Source: Mycolicibacterium novocastrense (lineage in GTDB: Bacteria; Actinomycetota; Actinomycetes; Mycobacteriales; Mycobacteriaceae). Taken from it: a stretch of 64,000 nucleotides of DNA. Shown piece after piece: positions 19,059-27,808 of this stretch. Made by a program: the position numbers and the translations under genes. Location: assembly GCF_001570485.1 (NCBI RefSeq), contig NZ_BCTA01000028.1:1-64000 (forward strand). The letters are read 5' to 3'. Positions within the stretch are counted from its first letter, which is position 1, and every line of letters begins with the position of its first letter. The notes beneath the pieces were generated by a model, which was given only the letters and a program-made list of their open reading frames with translations, was not told the DNA's origin and did no database searches.

Positions 19059-19799
19059 TCAGCCGGCGCCCTTGCCGTTGTCGACACGGTAGACCGCACC
19101 GTGGATCGCCGCAGCGTCGTCGCTGGCGAGGAACGCGATGGTCTTGGCGACGTCGACGGTGTCCATGAACCCGCGCGGCGAGGCGATGCGCATGATGAGG
19201 TCCCAGTCGGCGTTGTCGGGCGCGGAGAACTCGGTGGTCTGCGCGGTCGGCATCCCACCGGGGCAGACCGCGTTCACGCGGACCTTCTCCTTCGTGTACT
19301 CGACGGCCAGCGCGCGCGTCAGCCCCACGAGACCATGTTTGGCGGCGCAGTATCCGGCCGAGTACACCTCGCCTTCCACACCCGCGATCGACGAGACGTT
19401 GACGATGTTGCCGCCGCTCTCCACAAGGTGCGGCAGCGCGGCGCGACAGAGGTAGAACGGCCCGTACAGGTTCACCGCCAGGTCGCGCTCCCACTCGTCG
19501 TCGGTGACCGCGGTGGTGTGCCGCATCTGGTGAAAGCCCGCCACATTCACCAGGACGTCGAGACGGCCGAATTCCTCCACGCACCGGGCGACGGCCTCAC
19601 TGCACGCCGCCGAGAACGTCACGTCCACCGGCGCGAAGCGACCCCCGGGCACGGCCTCGAACACCTCCGCCATCCGCTCGCCGTCGCGGGCGATGCCGAA
19701 GACCGTCGCACCCCGTTCCGCGAACAGTTGCGCGACAGCGGCGCCCAAACCCGCCGAGGCACCCGTCACCAATGCGACCTTGCCGCTCAGTTGCGTCAT
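19059..19799 (-). CDS. Short-chain dehydrogenase/reductase
   Basis: 246 residues, a classical SDR. Cofactor motif VTGASAGLGAAV near residue 10, NVAG near 87, catalytic SSIAG...YCAAK (Ser, Tyr, Lys) and NAVCPGG after it. It should oxidise or reduce a hydroxyl/keto group with NAD(H) or NADP(H); the substrate cannot be predicted. Single gene, 55 bases upstream of its start lies the end of the ABC transporter operon on the same strand. Confidence 0.88.
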   Translation of the reverse strand: MTQLSGKVALVTGASAGLGAAVAQLFAERGATVFGIARDGERMAEVFEAVPGGRFAPVDVTFSAACSEAVARCVEEFGRLDVLVNVAGFHQMRHTTAVTDDEWERDLAVNLYGPFYLCRAALPHLVESGGNIVNVSSIAGVEGEVYSAGYCAAKHGLVGLTRALAVEYTKEKVRVNAVCPGGMPTAQTTEFSAPDNADWDLIMRIASPRGFMDTVDVAKTIAFLASDDAAAIHGAVYRVDNGKGAG

Positions 19800-19854
19800 G
19801 GCATGACCTTCTCACGCTGCGGCGAGGGGAGTGGGGGCACCTGCCCGCGGGGCC

Positions 19855-21471
19855 CTACGGGGCCCAGACGCGTGGGCGTTCCGGGGGTACGGCGGCCAAC
19901 AGCGCGCGGGTGTAGTCGTCGCGGGGTGAGGCGAACAATTCGGCGGCCGGCCGGTACTCGACCGCAATACCGTCGCGCATCACCAGCACGTCGTGGCTGA
20001 CCTGCTGGACGATCGCGAGGTCGTGGGCGATGAACAGGTAGGTCAGTCCCAGGTCGCGTTGTAGCCGGGCCAGCAGGTCGAGAACCTTGGCCTGTACCGA
20101 AACATCCAGGGCCGCAGTCGCTTCGTCGAGGATCAGCAACTCGGGCTCGCCGGCCAGCGCGCGGGCGATACTCACCCGCTGACGTTCACCACCCGACAAC
20201 TCGTGCGGGTAGCGCGACGCGAACGACGTTGGCAGGCCGACGAGGTCGAGCAGTTCGCCCACCCGGGCCGCGCGGGCACGCCGACCCTTTGCGAGCCGGT
20301 GCACGATCAGCGGTTCGGCGATCGCCGCGCCGACCCGGGCGCGCGGGTTCACCGACGAGAACGGGTCCTGGAACACCAGGCCGATCCGCCTGCGCAACGC
20401 CTTCTCCGCCGACCCGCGCACCCCGAACACGTCGGCGTCGGAGAGTGTCGCGGTGCCCGCGTCGGGCCGCACCAGGCCGGTGAGTGCGGACGCCACGGTC
20501 GACTTACCCGAACCCGATTCGCCGACCAGGCCCAGGGTGGTGCCCCGGCGGATCTGGAACGACAGATCCTTGACGGCGTGCACGGTCGACTTGCCGACCG
20601 GCGTGCTGACCTCGAACCGCACGTCGAGACCGTCGACATTTAACAGCACCGGCGCATCGGGCACCGGCGGTGGGCCTGGACGCCCGATGAGCGGTCGCGC
20701 GGCGAGCAGTTCTCGGGTGTACTCGTGGCGAGGCCGGTCGAAAACGTCGGTGACCGAGGCCTGCTCGACCGCTTCGCCGCCGCGCAGCACCGTCACGTCC
20801 TGGGCCACCTGGCCGATCACGCCGAGGTCGTGGCTGATCCACACCACCGCGGTGCCGAAGTCGCGCTGCAGTTCGGCGACCAGGTCGACGATCTGCGCCT
20901 GAGTGGTCACATCGAGGGCGGTTGTCGGTTCGTCGGCGATCAGCAGCGCGGGGTCGCATGCCATCGCGATCGCGATCATGACGCGCTGCTTCTGCCCGCC
21001 GGACAGCTGATGCGGATAGGCGCGCAATCGCGATTCTGGGTCCGGCAGCCCGACCGCCTCGAGCAGTTCGAGCGCCCGGCCGCGCGCCTGCTGTCGGGTC
21101 ATCCGCCGGTGCGCCTCCAGCGATTCGGTGATCTGCCGCTCCAGCGTCAACAGCGGGTTCAGCGATGTGCCCGGGTCCTGGAACACGAACCCGATCCGGC
21201 CGCCGTGCACGCTGCGCAACACCCGGTTCGAGGCGCCGATGAGCTGGGTGCTTCCGGATTCGGTTGTCAGCGTGCTGGTTCCGGCAACCCGCGCACCCGG
21301 CGCGTCGAGCAGGCCCGTCGCGGCCAGCACGGTCATCGACTTGCCCGAACCGGATTCGCCCACGATTCCCAGTGTCTGTCCCCGGTGCACGTCGAACGAC
21401 ACCCCGTGCACGATCCCGCGGCTGCCGATGCTGACCCGCAGGTCGCGCACGCTCATCACCGGATCGCTCAC
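19855..21471 (-). CDS. Oligopeptide-type ABC transporter, fused double ATPase (DppD-DppF type)
   Basis: 538 residues from GTG 21471, which overlaps the permease stop (GTGA). Two complete ATPase domains in one chain: Walker A GESGSGKS twice, signatures LSGGQKQR and LSGGERQR, Walker B LLIADEPTT and LLILDEATA. The fusion is usual for mycobacterial Dpp and Opp systems. Gene order A-B-C-D matches M. tuberculosis dppABCD better than oppBCDA, but surrounding genes differ, so no symbol is assigned. Powers import through the permeases at 21468-23323. Confidence 0.92.
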   Translation of the reverse strand: MSDPVMSVRDLRVSIGSRGIVHGVSFDVHRGQTLGIVGESGSGKSMTVLAATGLLDAPGARVAGTSTLTTESGSTQLIGASNRVLRSVHGGRIGFVFQDPGTSLNPLLTLERQITESLEAHRRMTRQQARGRALELLEAVGLPDPESRLRAYPHQLSGGQKQRVMIAIAMACDPALLIADEPTTALDVTTQAQIVDLVAELQRDFGTAVVWISHDLGVIGQVAQDVTVLRGGEAVEQASVTDVFDRPRHEYTRELLAARPLIGRPGPPPVPDAPVLLNVDGLDVRFEVSTPVGKSTVHAVKDLSFQIRRGTTLGLVGESGSGKSTVASALTGLVRPDAGTATLSDADVFGVRGSAEKALRRRIGLVFQDPFSSVNPRARVGAAIAEPLIVHRLAKGRRARAARVGELLDLVGLPTSFASRYPHELSGGERQRVSIARALAGEPELLILDEATAALDVSVQAKVLDLLARLQRDLGLTYLFIAHDLAIVQQVSHDVLVMRDGIAVEYRPAAELFASPRDDYTRALLAAVPPERPRVWAP

Positions 21472-22358
21472 TGCGACATCCCTTTCCGGCGGGTTTCGGC
21501 GAGCGTGCGCTGCCGGGGATCGAGGACGTCGCGCAGACCGTCGCCGAGCAGGTTGAATGCGAGCACCGTGACGAAGATGGCCGCACCGGGGAACACCGCC
21601 ATCCACCAGGCCATCGTCACGAAACCCTGCGAGTCGAAGATCATCCGGCCCAGCGACGGCTGCGGCGGCTGAATACCCAACCCCAGGAAAGACAATGCAG
21701 CTTCGGACAGAATGGCGAAGGCCAGCGACAGCGACGTCTGCACCACCAGCGGTCCGGCGATGTTGGGCAGGATGTGGCGGCCCAGGATGTACAGATGCCC
21801 GGTGCCCATGCTGCGCGACACGGACACGAACGGTTCGACGCGCACGCTCATGGTGCTGGCGCGCGCCACCCGCGCGAAGATCGGCGTGTACACGATGCCG
21901 ATCGCCAGGATCGTCGTCGTCACACCGGGGCCGAGGATCGCCACCACGGCGAGGGCCAGCAGCAGCACCGGAAACGCGAACATCACGTCGACCACGCGCA
22001 TGAACACGGTGTCGAGCCAGCCGCCGCGATAGCCCGCCAGCACGCCGACCGTCACACCGACCACCACGGCGAACGTCACGCTGACCACGGCCACGCGCAT
22101 CGATGCCTGCGTCGCCACCAGCACCCGCGACAACACGTCACGGCCCAGTTCGTCGGTGCCGAACCAGTGCGCCCCGCCGGGCGGTTGCAGGGCATTCGGC
22201 ACGTCGACGTCGTTGATCCCGTACGGCGCAATCCAATTGGCGGTGACGGCGACGAATGCGATCAGCAGGAGCAGGACGGCGCTGACCATCGTGACCGGGT
22301 TGCCCATGAGCAGACGCAACGACGACACCCTGCCGCTCGACCCGGCGGGAGCTGTCAT
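21468..22358 (-). CDS. Oligopeptide-type ABC transporter permease (DppC-like)
   Basis: 296 residues from ATG 22358 (MTAPAGSSGRV), overlapping the DppB-like stop by four bases. N-terminal helix VTMVSAVLLLLIAFVAV, then HWFGTDELGRDVLSRV, typical of the DppC/OppC N-terminal domain, and about five more membrane helices. The EAA loop motif (EAALSFLGLGIQPPQPSLG) contacts the ATPase. Pairs with the DppB-like permease to form the membrane channel. Confidence 0.92.
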   Translation of the reverse strand: MTAPAGSSGRVSSLRLLMGNPVTMVSAVLLLLIAFVAVTANWIAPYGINDVDVPNALQPPGGAHWFGTDELGRDVLSRVLVATQASMRVAVVSVTFAVVVGVTVGVLAGYRGGWLDTVFMRVVDVMFAFPVLLLALAVVAILGPGVTTTILAIGIVYTPIFARVARASTMSVRVEPFVSVSRSMGTGHLYILGRHILPNIAGPLVVQTSLSLAFAILSEAALSFLGLGIQPPQPSLGRMIFDSQGFVTMAWWMAVFPGAAIFVTVLAFNLLGDGLRDVLDPRQRTLAETRRKGMSQ

Positions 22359-23323
22359 GACAACCTGATCCTCGGGTCGACGACGGCGTAGAGCACGTCC
22401 ACGATCAGGTTGATCAACAGGAACAGCGCCGCGATCAACAGCACCGTGCCCTGAATGACCGCATAGTCTCGCCCCGCCACCGCGTTGTAGACGAGCCGGC
22501 CCAGACCCGGCCAGGCGAACACCACCTCGACGACGATCACCCCGGACAGGATCGTGGCCAACTGGATGCCGGTGATGGTCAGTATCGGGATCAACGCGTT
22601 GCGCACGGTGTGGCGCAGTGTGACCACCCGCGGCGCAAGCCCTTTCGAGCGCGCGGTACGCACATAACCCATCGCGGCGACCTCGAGCACCGCCGAGCGC
22701 ACGTAGCGCGTCAAGATCGCGCCCGCCACCAGGCCGACGGTGAGCGCGGGCAGGATCAGATGGCGCAACCATCCCACGGGGTCGTCGAACAGCGGCCGGT
22801 AGCCCGAGGTGGGCAGCCAGTGCAGCGTCGAGGCGAACAGCGCGATGAGCAGTATGCCCATCCAGAAGTCGGGGACCGACACCCCGAACTGGCTGCCCAC
22901 CCGCACGAGCGCGTCGCTGACCCGGCCCTCGCGCAGCGCCGACCAGATCCCCGCCGGAATGGCGATCAGCAGCGCGATGACGATTCCGGCCGCCGCCAGT
23001 GACACTGTGGCGGGCAGTCTTTCGAGCAGAATCACCGTCACCGGGTCTCCGTTGCGAAAGCTGACCCCGAGATCGCCGGTCAGCGCGTTGCCGATGTAGG
23101 ACAGGAATTGCTCGACGATCGGTTTGTCCAGGCCGCTGGCCGACCGCAACGCCTCGTAGGCCTGCGGTGTGTAGCGGGTTCCCAGCGCGATGCGCACCGG
23201 ATCGCCGGGCACCAGATGCACCAGCGCGAAACTCACGATCAGCACGCCGAGCAACACCACCGCCGAATACGCCAACCGGCGCGCCAAGAACCGCGCGATC
23301 GGGTGAGTGAGCAAGCCGGTCAT
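22355..23323 (-). CDS. Oligopeptide-type ABC transporter permease (DppB-like)
   Basis: 322 residues from ATG 23323, which overlaps the binding-protein stop by four bases; the longer upstream frame is not needed. First helix LAYSAVVLLGVLIVSFALVHLVPGDPVRIALG is the DppB hallmark. Six membrane helices are visible; the EAA-type loop (VRTARSKGLAPRVVTLRHTVRNALIPILT) is present. Confidence 0.92.
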   Translation of the reverse strand: MTGLLTHPIARFLARRLAYSAVVLLGVLIVSFALVHLVPGDPVRIALGTRYTPQAYEALRSASGLDKPIVEQFLSYIGNALTGDLGVSFRNGDPVTVILLERLPATVSLAAAGIVIALLIAIPAGIWSALREGRVSDALVRVGSQFGVSVPDFWMGILLIALFASTLHWLPTSGYRPLFDDPVGWLRHLILPALTVGLVAGAILTRYVRSAVLEVAAMGYVRTARSKGLAPRVVTLRHTVRNALIPILTITGIQLATILSGVIVVEVVFAWPGLGRLVYNAVAGRDYAVIQGTVLLIAALFLLINLIVDVLYAVVDPRIRLS

Positions 23324-24852
23324 GAGGTTTCGCTTCCGGCCAGGCTCGCCGTGCGGAAGCGCACGGCACCGTCGCGGCGGGCTTCGTAGCCCGACAGATT
23401 TCTCACCCACGCCTGGATCACCGACGGGTTGTACAGGTAGATGTAGCTCACCTCGTCGGCGATGATCGTTGCGGCCCGCCGATACAGCTCCAAACGTGCC
23501 TGCCGGTCCGTCTCGACGCGCCCCGCGTCGAGCAGGCGGTCGACCTCGGGGTTGGAGAACTTCTGGGCGTTGCTCGTCCCGTTCGTATGGTGCTGGGCGT
23601 AGTAGAAGTCGTCGGGGTCGATGTTGCCGAGCCAGCCCATCATCAGCATGTCGAAGTTGCCGGAGTTCTGCTCGTCGAGCCAGGTGGCGAAGTCGACGGT
23701 GCGGATGTTGACCGTGATGCCCAGCGGCGCAAGGTTATCCGCGATCACCTGCGCTGCGGTCACAGCCTCGGGATATTCGCTGGTGACCAGCATGTCGAGA
23801 TCGACATCGCCGACCCCCGCCTCGTCGAGAAGCCGTCGGGCGGTGTCGGTGTCGTAGCGGTAGCGGTCGTAGGCGGTGTACCACGGGTTGCCTTCGGGGA
23901 TGGCGAGCTGGTTGGCGGCCGCGGTGCCGTAGCTGGTGGCCGCGACGATGGCGGCGCGGTCGATGCCGAAGGCGACGGCCCGGCGTGCCCGCGCGTCGTT
24001 CCACGGCTCGTGCGCCTCGTTGAGCGCGAGATACCAGTAGTCGTTGCTGGCGGTCACCTCCAGATGCAGTGAGTCGTCGTCACGAAGCTGCGCCACCCGC
24101 TGCGTCGGGACGGAGTCGGTCCAGTCGACCTCACCGGCCTGCAGCGCCGACAGCGCGGTCGAGGGTTCGGAGATGAACCGGAACGTCACACCGCCCACCT
24201 TCGGGGCGCCGCGCCAATACGCCTTGTTCGCGGTCAAGATGATGGAGTCGCCGCTCTTCTGCGACCGGAAGGCGAACGGTCCGGTGCCCACCGGGTGAGT
24301 GGCGATCTGACCGCTTTCGACGTTGCGGCGCGAGACGATCGCCATGCCCTTGAACCCGCCGATGTTGGTCAGCAGGTTGGGCGTCGGATGTTCGACCTGG
24401 ATCACCACGGTCATCGGGTCGACGGCGCGCACGTCGGTGACGGCGCTGAACTTATCGACGTTGGCCAACTGCTCGTCGATGATGCGCCGATACGAGAACA
24501 CGACGTCCTCGGCGGTGAACGGGCTGCCGTCGTGAAACGTCACGCCCGGCCGCAGATGGAACGTCCACGCCAGCTGGTCCGGGCTGACCTCCCACGATTC
24601 GGCGAGGGCGGGCCGCATCTCCAGGTCGGCATCCGGTTCGACGAGCGTGTCGAAGACGTTCTCGAGCACCTCGAAGGAGAAGTACGCGCTGGTCTTGTGC
24701 GGGTCCAGTTGGTCGGGTTCACCGGCGATGGCGGCGACCAGGTTGTTCGACGAATCCCCGAGATCCACGCCCTGACCGGTGGAGCACCCGGCCAGCACCG
24801 TCACGACCGCGGTGACGACCACGGTGGCCAGTACTTCCACCAGTCGTTTCAT
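23320..24852 (-). CDS. Peptide-type ABC transporter substrate-binding lipoprotein
   Basis: 510 residues from ATG 24852, with GGAGGGG seven bases upstream. Signal peptide with lipobox VLAGC (Cys near 23), so membrane-anchored outside the cell. The SBP_bac_5 fold is clear: GEPDQLDPHKTSAYFSFEVLENVFDTLVE, WTFHLRPGVTFHDGSPFTAEDVVFSY, and a C-terminal YIYLYNP. It delivers ligand, probably a short peptide or similar compound, to the permeases. First gene of the operon running to 19855. Confidence 0.92.
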   Translation of the reverse strand: MKRLVEVLATVVVTAVVTVLAGCSTGQGVDLGDSSNNLVAAIAGEPDQLDPHKTSAYFSFEVLENVFDTLVEPDADLEMRPALAESWEVSPDQLAWTFHLRPGVTFHDGSPFTAEDVVFSYRRIIDEQLANVDKFSAVTDVRAVDPMTVVIQVEHPTPNLLTNIGGFKGMAIVSRRNVESGQIATHPVGTGPFAFRSQKSGDSIILTANKAYWRGAPKVGGVTFRFISEPSTALSALQAGEVDWTDSVPTQRVAQLRDDDSLHLEVTASNDYWYLALNEAHEPWNDARARRAVAFGIDRAAIVAATSYGTAAANQLAIPEGNPWYTAYDRYRYDTDTARRLLDEAGVGDVDLDMLVTSEYPEAVTAAQVIADNLAPLGITVNIRTVDFATWLDEQNSGNFDMLMMGWLGNIDPDDFYYAQHHTNGTSNAQKFSNPEVDRLLDAGRVETDRQARLELYRRAATIIADEVSYIYLYNPSVIQAWVRNLSGYEARRDGAVRFRTASLAGSETS

Positions 24853-24965
24853 GCCTCTACCCCTCCGGCGATGACCGCCGAAACCCGGAGCCGGGGAAAG
24901 GGGTGACGACGCCGCGTGCACACTGAGATACTCGACACCACGGTAGACGGCTGAAGGGGTACGAG

Positions 24966-25511
24966 GTGACCAAGACGATCGCGCGGACGTTGGGCGTCGT
25001 GGCGTTCGCGCTCGGGCTGACATTCAGTGCCGTGGGGACGGCGGCCGGCCAGGGCGACGTGAAATCTCCCGATACCCCCGAAGGGGTCTACACGGTCAGG
25101 ATCGCCGGCCAGGCCGAGACGACCTGGGAGATCTTCCCGATCTGCGTGCCGACGGTGGGCGACCTTCGCGAGCCGCTGATCCTGCCGGTCGGGTGCAGGC
25201 TCAAGGTCACGCCGGCGGGCCGCGGTGGCGCCGAGGCCGACATGGTCGGCGGCGAGTGGACATTCAAGGCGAACACGTTCGACTCGATCCGCAACTGCCC
25301 GGACGGCAGCACCGCGCTGCAGAAGGAGATCTACTCCTTCAACGGGGCCACTCTCACCGGGCGCGCCAGGATCATCCACGGTGCGGTGTGCGGCGAGCAG
25401 CCCGGGATGGTCGAGCTGCCGCTGACGCTGACGTTCAAGGAACCGCTGTCGATTCCCGTCACGCCGTACCCGCTGATCTGCGAACCCGGCGGTCTGCGGC
25501 TCTGCTACTAG
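24966..25511 (+). CDS. Secreted protein of unknown function
   Basis: 181 residues from GTG with AAGGGG upstream. A signal peptide (TIARTLGVVAFALGLTFSAVGTAAG) precedes a mature part with six Cys (FPICVPT, PVGCRL, RNCPDG, AVCGEQ, ICEPGG, LCY), suggesting disulfide bonds. I do not recognise the family. It is divergent from the ABC transporter and its stop codon abuts the start of the DUF4185 gene, so the two are probably made together. Confidence 0.75.
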   Translation: MTKTIARTLGVVAFALGLTFSAVGTAAGQGDVKSPDTPEGVYTVRIAGQAETTWEIFPICVPTVGDLREPLILPVGCRLKVTPAGRGGAEADMVGGEWTFKANTFDSIRNCPDGSTALQKEIYSFNGATLTGRARIIHGAVCGEQPGMVELPLTLTFKEPLSIPVTPYPLICEPGGLRLCY

Positions 25512-26645
25512 GTGCCTGGTAACCCGTCGATCGGCGGAGCGGCCGGGCGCGGGCTCGGCCCCAGCGGGCGGGCCCGCCTGCCACTCCTCAACGGCAAGGC
25601 CCTCGATCTGACCGGTCCCGGGCTGACCGATCGATGGGGTGTCACGTGCACCGACCTCGGCGCGTCGGTGCTCGCGCCGAACGGGAAGCTGGTCTCGGTG
25701 TTCGGCGACACCTTCTCGGGTCCCCGGGTCGGCCTCGGCGATTGGCGGTCCCCGGTCGTCCTGATCGGCACCGGCGACGCCGACCACCCGATCGTCTACG
25801 AACGCGCCGGTGGCAGCGATCCCGGCTACGCGCGTCAACTGTGGCACTACGAGCACGACGACGCGGGCACCGGCTGGCGTCGCGGCGGGATCAGCACGGT
25901 GATCCCGTCGGACCTGCTGACCGTCGGCGGATCGATGTATCTGCACGCCATCGTCAACCGCGGCTTCGGCAACGTCGCCTGGACCGAGATCTGGCACTCG
26001 CCCGACAGCGGCGTGAGCTGGACCCATCTGGGGGAGAGGGCCAAGTTCCCCGCCGACCTGCACGGCGGTCACGCACAGTGCTGGGCATGGGATTACGAGC
26101 CCGACGACGACTGGGTGTACGTGGCGGCGACCGGTTTCCAGCGCGACAAGGGCATCGTGCTGATGCGGGTGTGTCCGGAGCACATCGGCGACAGGACCCG
26201 TTACCTCAGTTGGCATTTCGACGGGACGAGGTGGTCGTGGGGGACATCGGCGACGCCCATCACACCGGTCGGTGAGCGATGGGGCGAGCTCGCTTTGCGT
26301 CGCGTCGGTCCGGGGAAGTGGGTCCTCGGCGGATTTCTCGCGTCGAAGTACGCGCTCGGCTACCGCGTCGTGGAGTCACCGGTGGCGAACATGCACACCA
26401 CGCCGGTCCAGATGCCCGTCCTCGGATCGGCGTGGGAGGCCGAGGACCATGCCGGCAGCCGGGTCGCCCAGCTCTACGGCGGGTACCTGCTGCCGGGATC
26501 GCGCTTCGACATCGACGGCGGTATCGGACTGGTTGTCTCGCAGTGGAATACGGCGACCGGCTGGCCCTACCGGGCGATGCAGTTCAAGTCCGCGCTCAAA
26601 GACAGCACCAGGACGGTGCCACCACCCGATCCGATCAATCTGTAG
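25512..26645 (+). CDS. DUF4185-domain protein
   Basis: 377 residues; GTG at 25512 follows directly on the TAG of the previous gene. Blade-like motifs run through it (DRWGVTCTDLGASVLAPNGKLVSVFGDTFSG, WTEIWHSPDSGVSWTHLGER, WAWDYEPDDDWVYVAATGF), a beta-propeller arrangement as in DUF4185. Some members of this family were reported, to my memory, as endo-D-arabinanases (GH183) acting on mycobacterial arabinan. No signal peptide is visible here, which would be odd for a wall enzyme, so either the start is wrong, export is indirect, or the role differs. Confidence 0.78.
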   Translation: MPGNPSIGGAAGRGLGPSGRARLPLLNGKALDLTGPGLTDRWGVTCTDLGASVLAPNGKLVSVFGDTFSGPRVGLGDWRSPVVLIGTGDADHPIVYERAGGSDPGYARQLWHYEHDDAGTGWRRGGISTVIPSDLLTVGGSMYLHAIVNRGFGNVAWTEIWHSPDSGVSWTHLGERAKFPADLHGGHAQCWAWDYEPDDDWVYVAATGFQRDKGIVLMRVCPEHIGDRTRYLSWHFDGTRWSWGTSATPITPVGERWGELALRRVGPGKWVLGGFLASKYALGYRVVESPVANMHTTPVQMPVLGSAWEAEDHAGSRVAQLYGGYLLPGSRFDIDGGIGLVVSQWNTATGWPYRAMQFKSALKDSTRTVPPPDPINL

Positions 26646-26710
26646 CGTCCGATCCGTCGCGACGGTGACGCCCCTATGGTGTTAGAGCGGGGCCGAGTGA
26701 GAGGCGAGCA

Positions 26711-27808
26711 GTGACTGGGAGATCTGGGGATTCCGGCGCCAAGCGTGTAGTGGTCTGGGGCACCGGTTTCGTGGGCAAGATGGTGATCCCCGAAATCGTC
26801 AAACATCCCCTGTTCGAGCTGGTCGGAGTCGGCGTGAGCAGCCCGGATAAGGTCGGCCGCGATGTCGGTGACATCTGCGGGCTGGGCACGGAGCTGGGGG
26901 TGACCGCGACCGATGACGTCGATGCGCTGATCGCGCTGAAACCCGACGCGCTGGTGCACTACGGGCCGACGGCCAATCGCGCCGACGACAACATCGCACT
27001 GATCACCCGCTTCCTGCGGGCGGGCATCGACGTGTGTTCGACCGCGATGACGCCCTGGATCTGGCCCACCATGCACCTGAACCCTCCGAACTGGATCGAA
27101 CCCATCACAGCGGCCTGCGAACTCGGCGAATCGTCGTGCCTGACCACCGGCATCGACCCCGGGTTCGCCAACGACCTGTTCCCGATGACGCTGATGGGCC
27201 TGTGTTCGGAGGTGCGCAAGGTTCGTGCCTCCGAACTGCTCGACTACACCAACTACGAAGGCGACTACGACCGCGAGATGGGCATCGGCAAGCCACCCGA
27301 GTACCGGCCGCTTCTCGAGAATCCCGACATCCTGATATTCGCTTGGGGCGCAACGGTTCCGATGATCGCGCACGCCGCGGGCATCATGCTCGACGAGATC
27401 ACCACCACATGGGACAAGTGGGTCACGCCGACCGAACGCAAGACCGCGAAGGGCATCATCGCCCCGGGTAACGTCGCGGCCGTGCGGTTCACCATCAACG
27501 GCGTGTACCGGGGCGAGACGCGGATCCAGCTCGAACACGTCAACCGCATCGGCAACGACGCCGCACCCGACTGGCCCTCGGGCAACGAGAACGACGTCTA
27601 CCGCGTCGACATCGAGGGCACCCCGAGCATCTTCCAGGAGACCGCGTTCCGGTTCACCGACGGCTCCGGCCGCGACGCCGCCGCGGCCGGCTGCCTGGCG
27701 ACCGGCCTGCGCGCGCTCAACGCCGTGCCGGCCGTCAACGACCTCTCGCCTGGCTGGGTGACGGCGTTGGATTTGCCATTGATTCCGGGCGCAGGCACCA
27801 TCCGCTGA
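26711..27808 (+). CDS. NAD(P)-dependent oxidoreductase, DapB/diaminopentanoate dehydrogenase-like
   Basis: 365 residues from GTG with GAGAGGCGAG upstream. N-terminal Rossmann motif VVVWGTGFVGKMVIPEIVKHP and a dihydrodipicolinate reductase-like first domain. The C-terminal region resembles 2,4-diaminopentanoate dehydrogenases. Mycobacteria carry several such paralogues of unknown substrate; it is not the lysine-pathway DapB. The stop overlaps the start of the Hsp70-like gene (TGATG), so they are translationally coupled. A TATGGT at about 26674-26679 may be the -10 box. Confidence 0.82.
   Translation: MTGRSGDSGAKRVVVWGTGFVGKMVIPEIVKHPLFELVGVGVSSPDKVGRDVGDICGLGTELGVTATDDVDALIALKPDALVHYGPTANRADDNIALITRFLRAGIDVCSTAMTPWIWPTMHLNPPNWIEPITAACELGESSCLTTGIDPGFANDLFPMTLMGLCSEVRKVRASELLDYTNYEGDYDREMGIGKPPEYRPLLENPDILIFAWGATVPMIAHAAGIMLDEITTTWDKWVTPTERKTAKGIIAPGNVAAVRFTINGVYRGETRIQLEHVNRIGNDAAPDWPSGNENDVYRVDIEGTPSIFQETAFRFTDGSGRDAAAAGCLATGLRALNAVPAVNDLSPGWVTALDLPLIPGAGTIR

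Noticed and set aside
17384..19258. 624-codon minus-strand frame
   Set aside because: Antisense to the PhoD-like gene, which has clear metal-binding motifs; the antisense protein has none.
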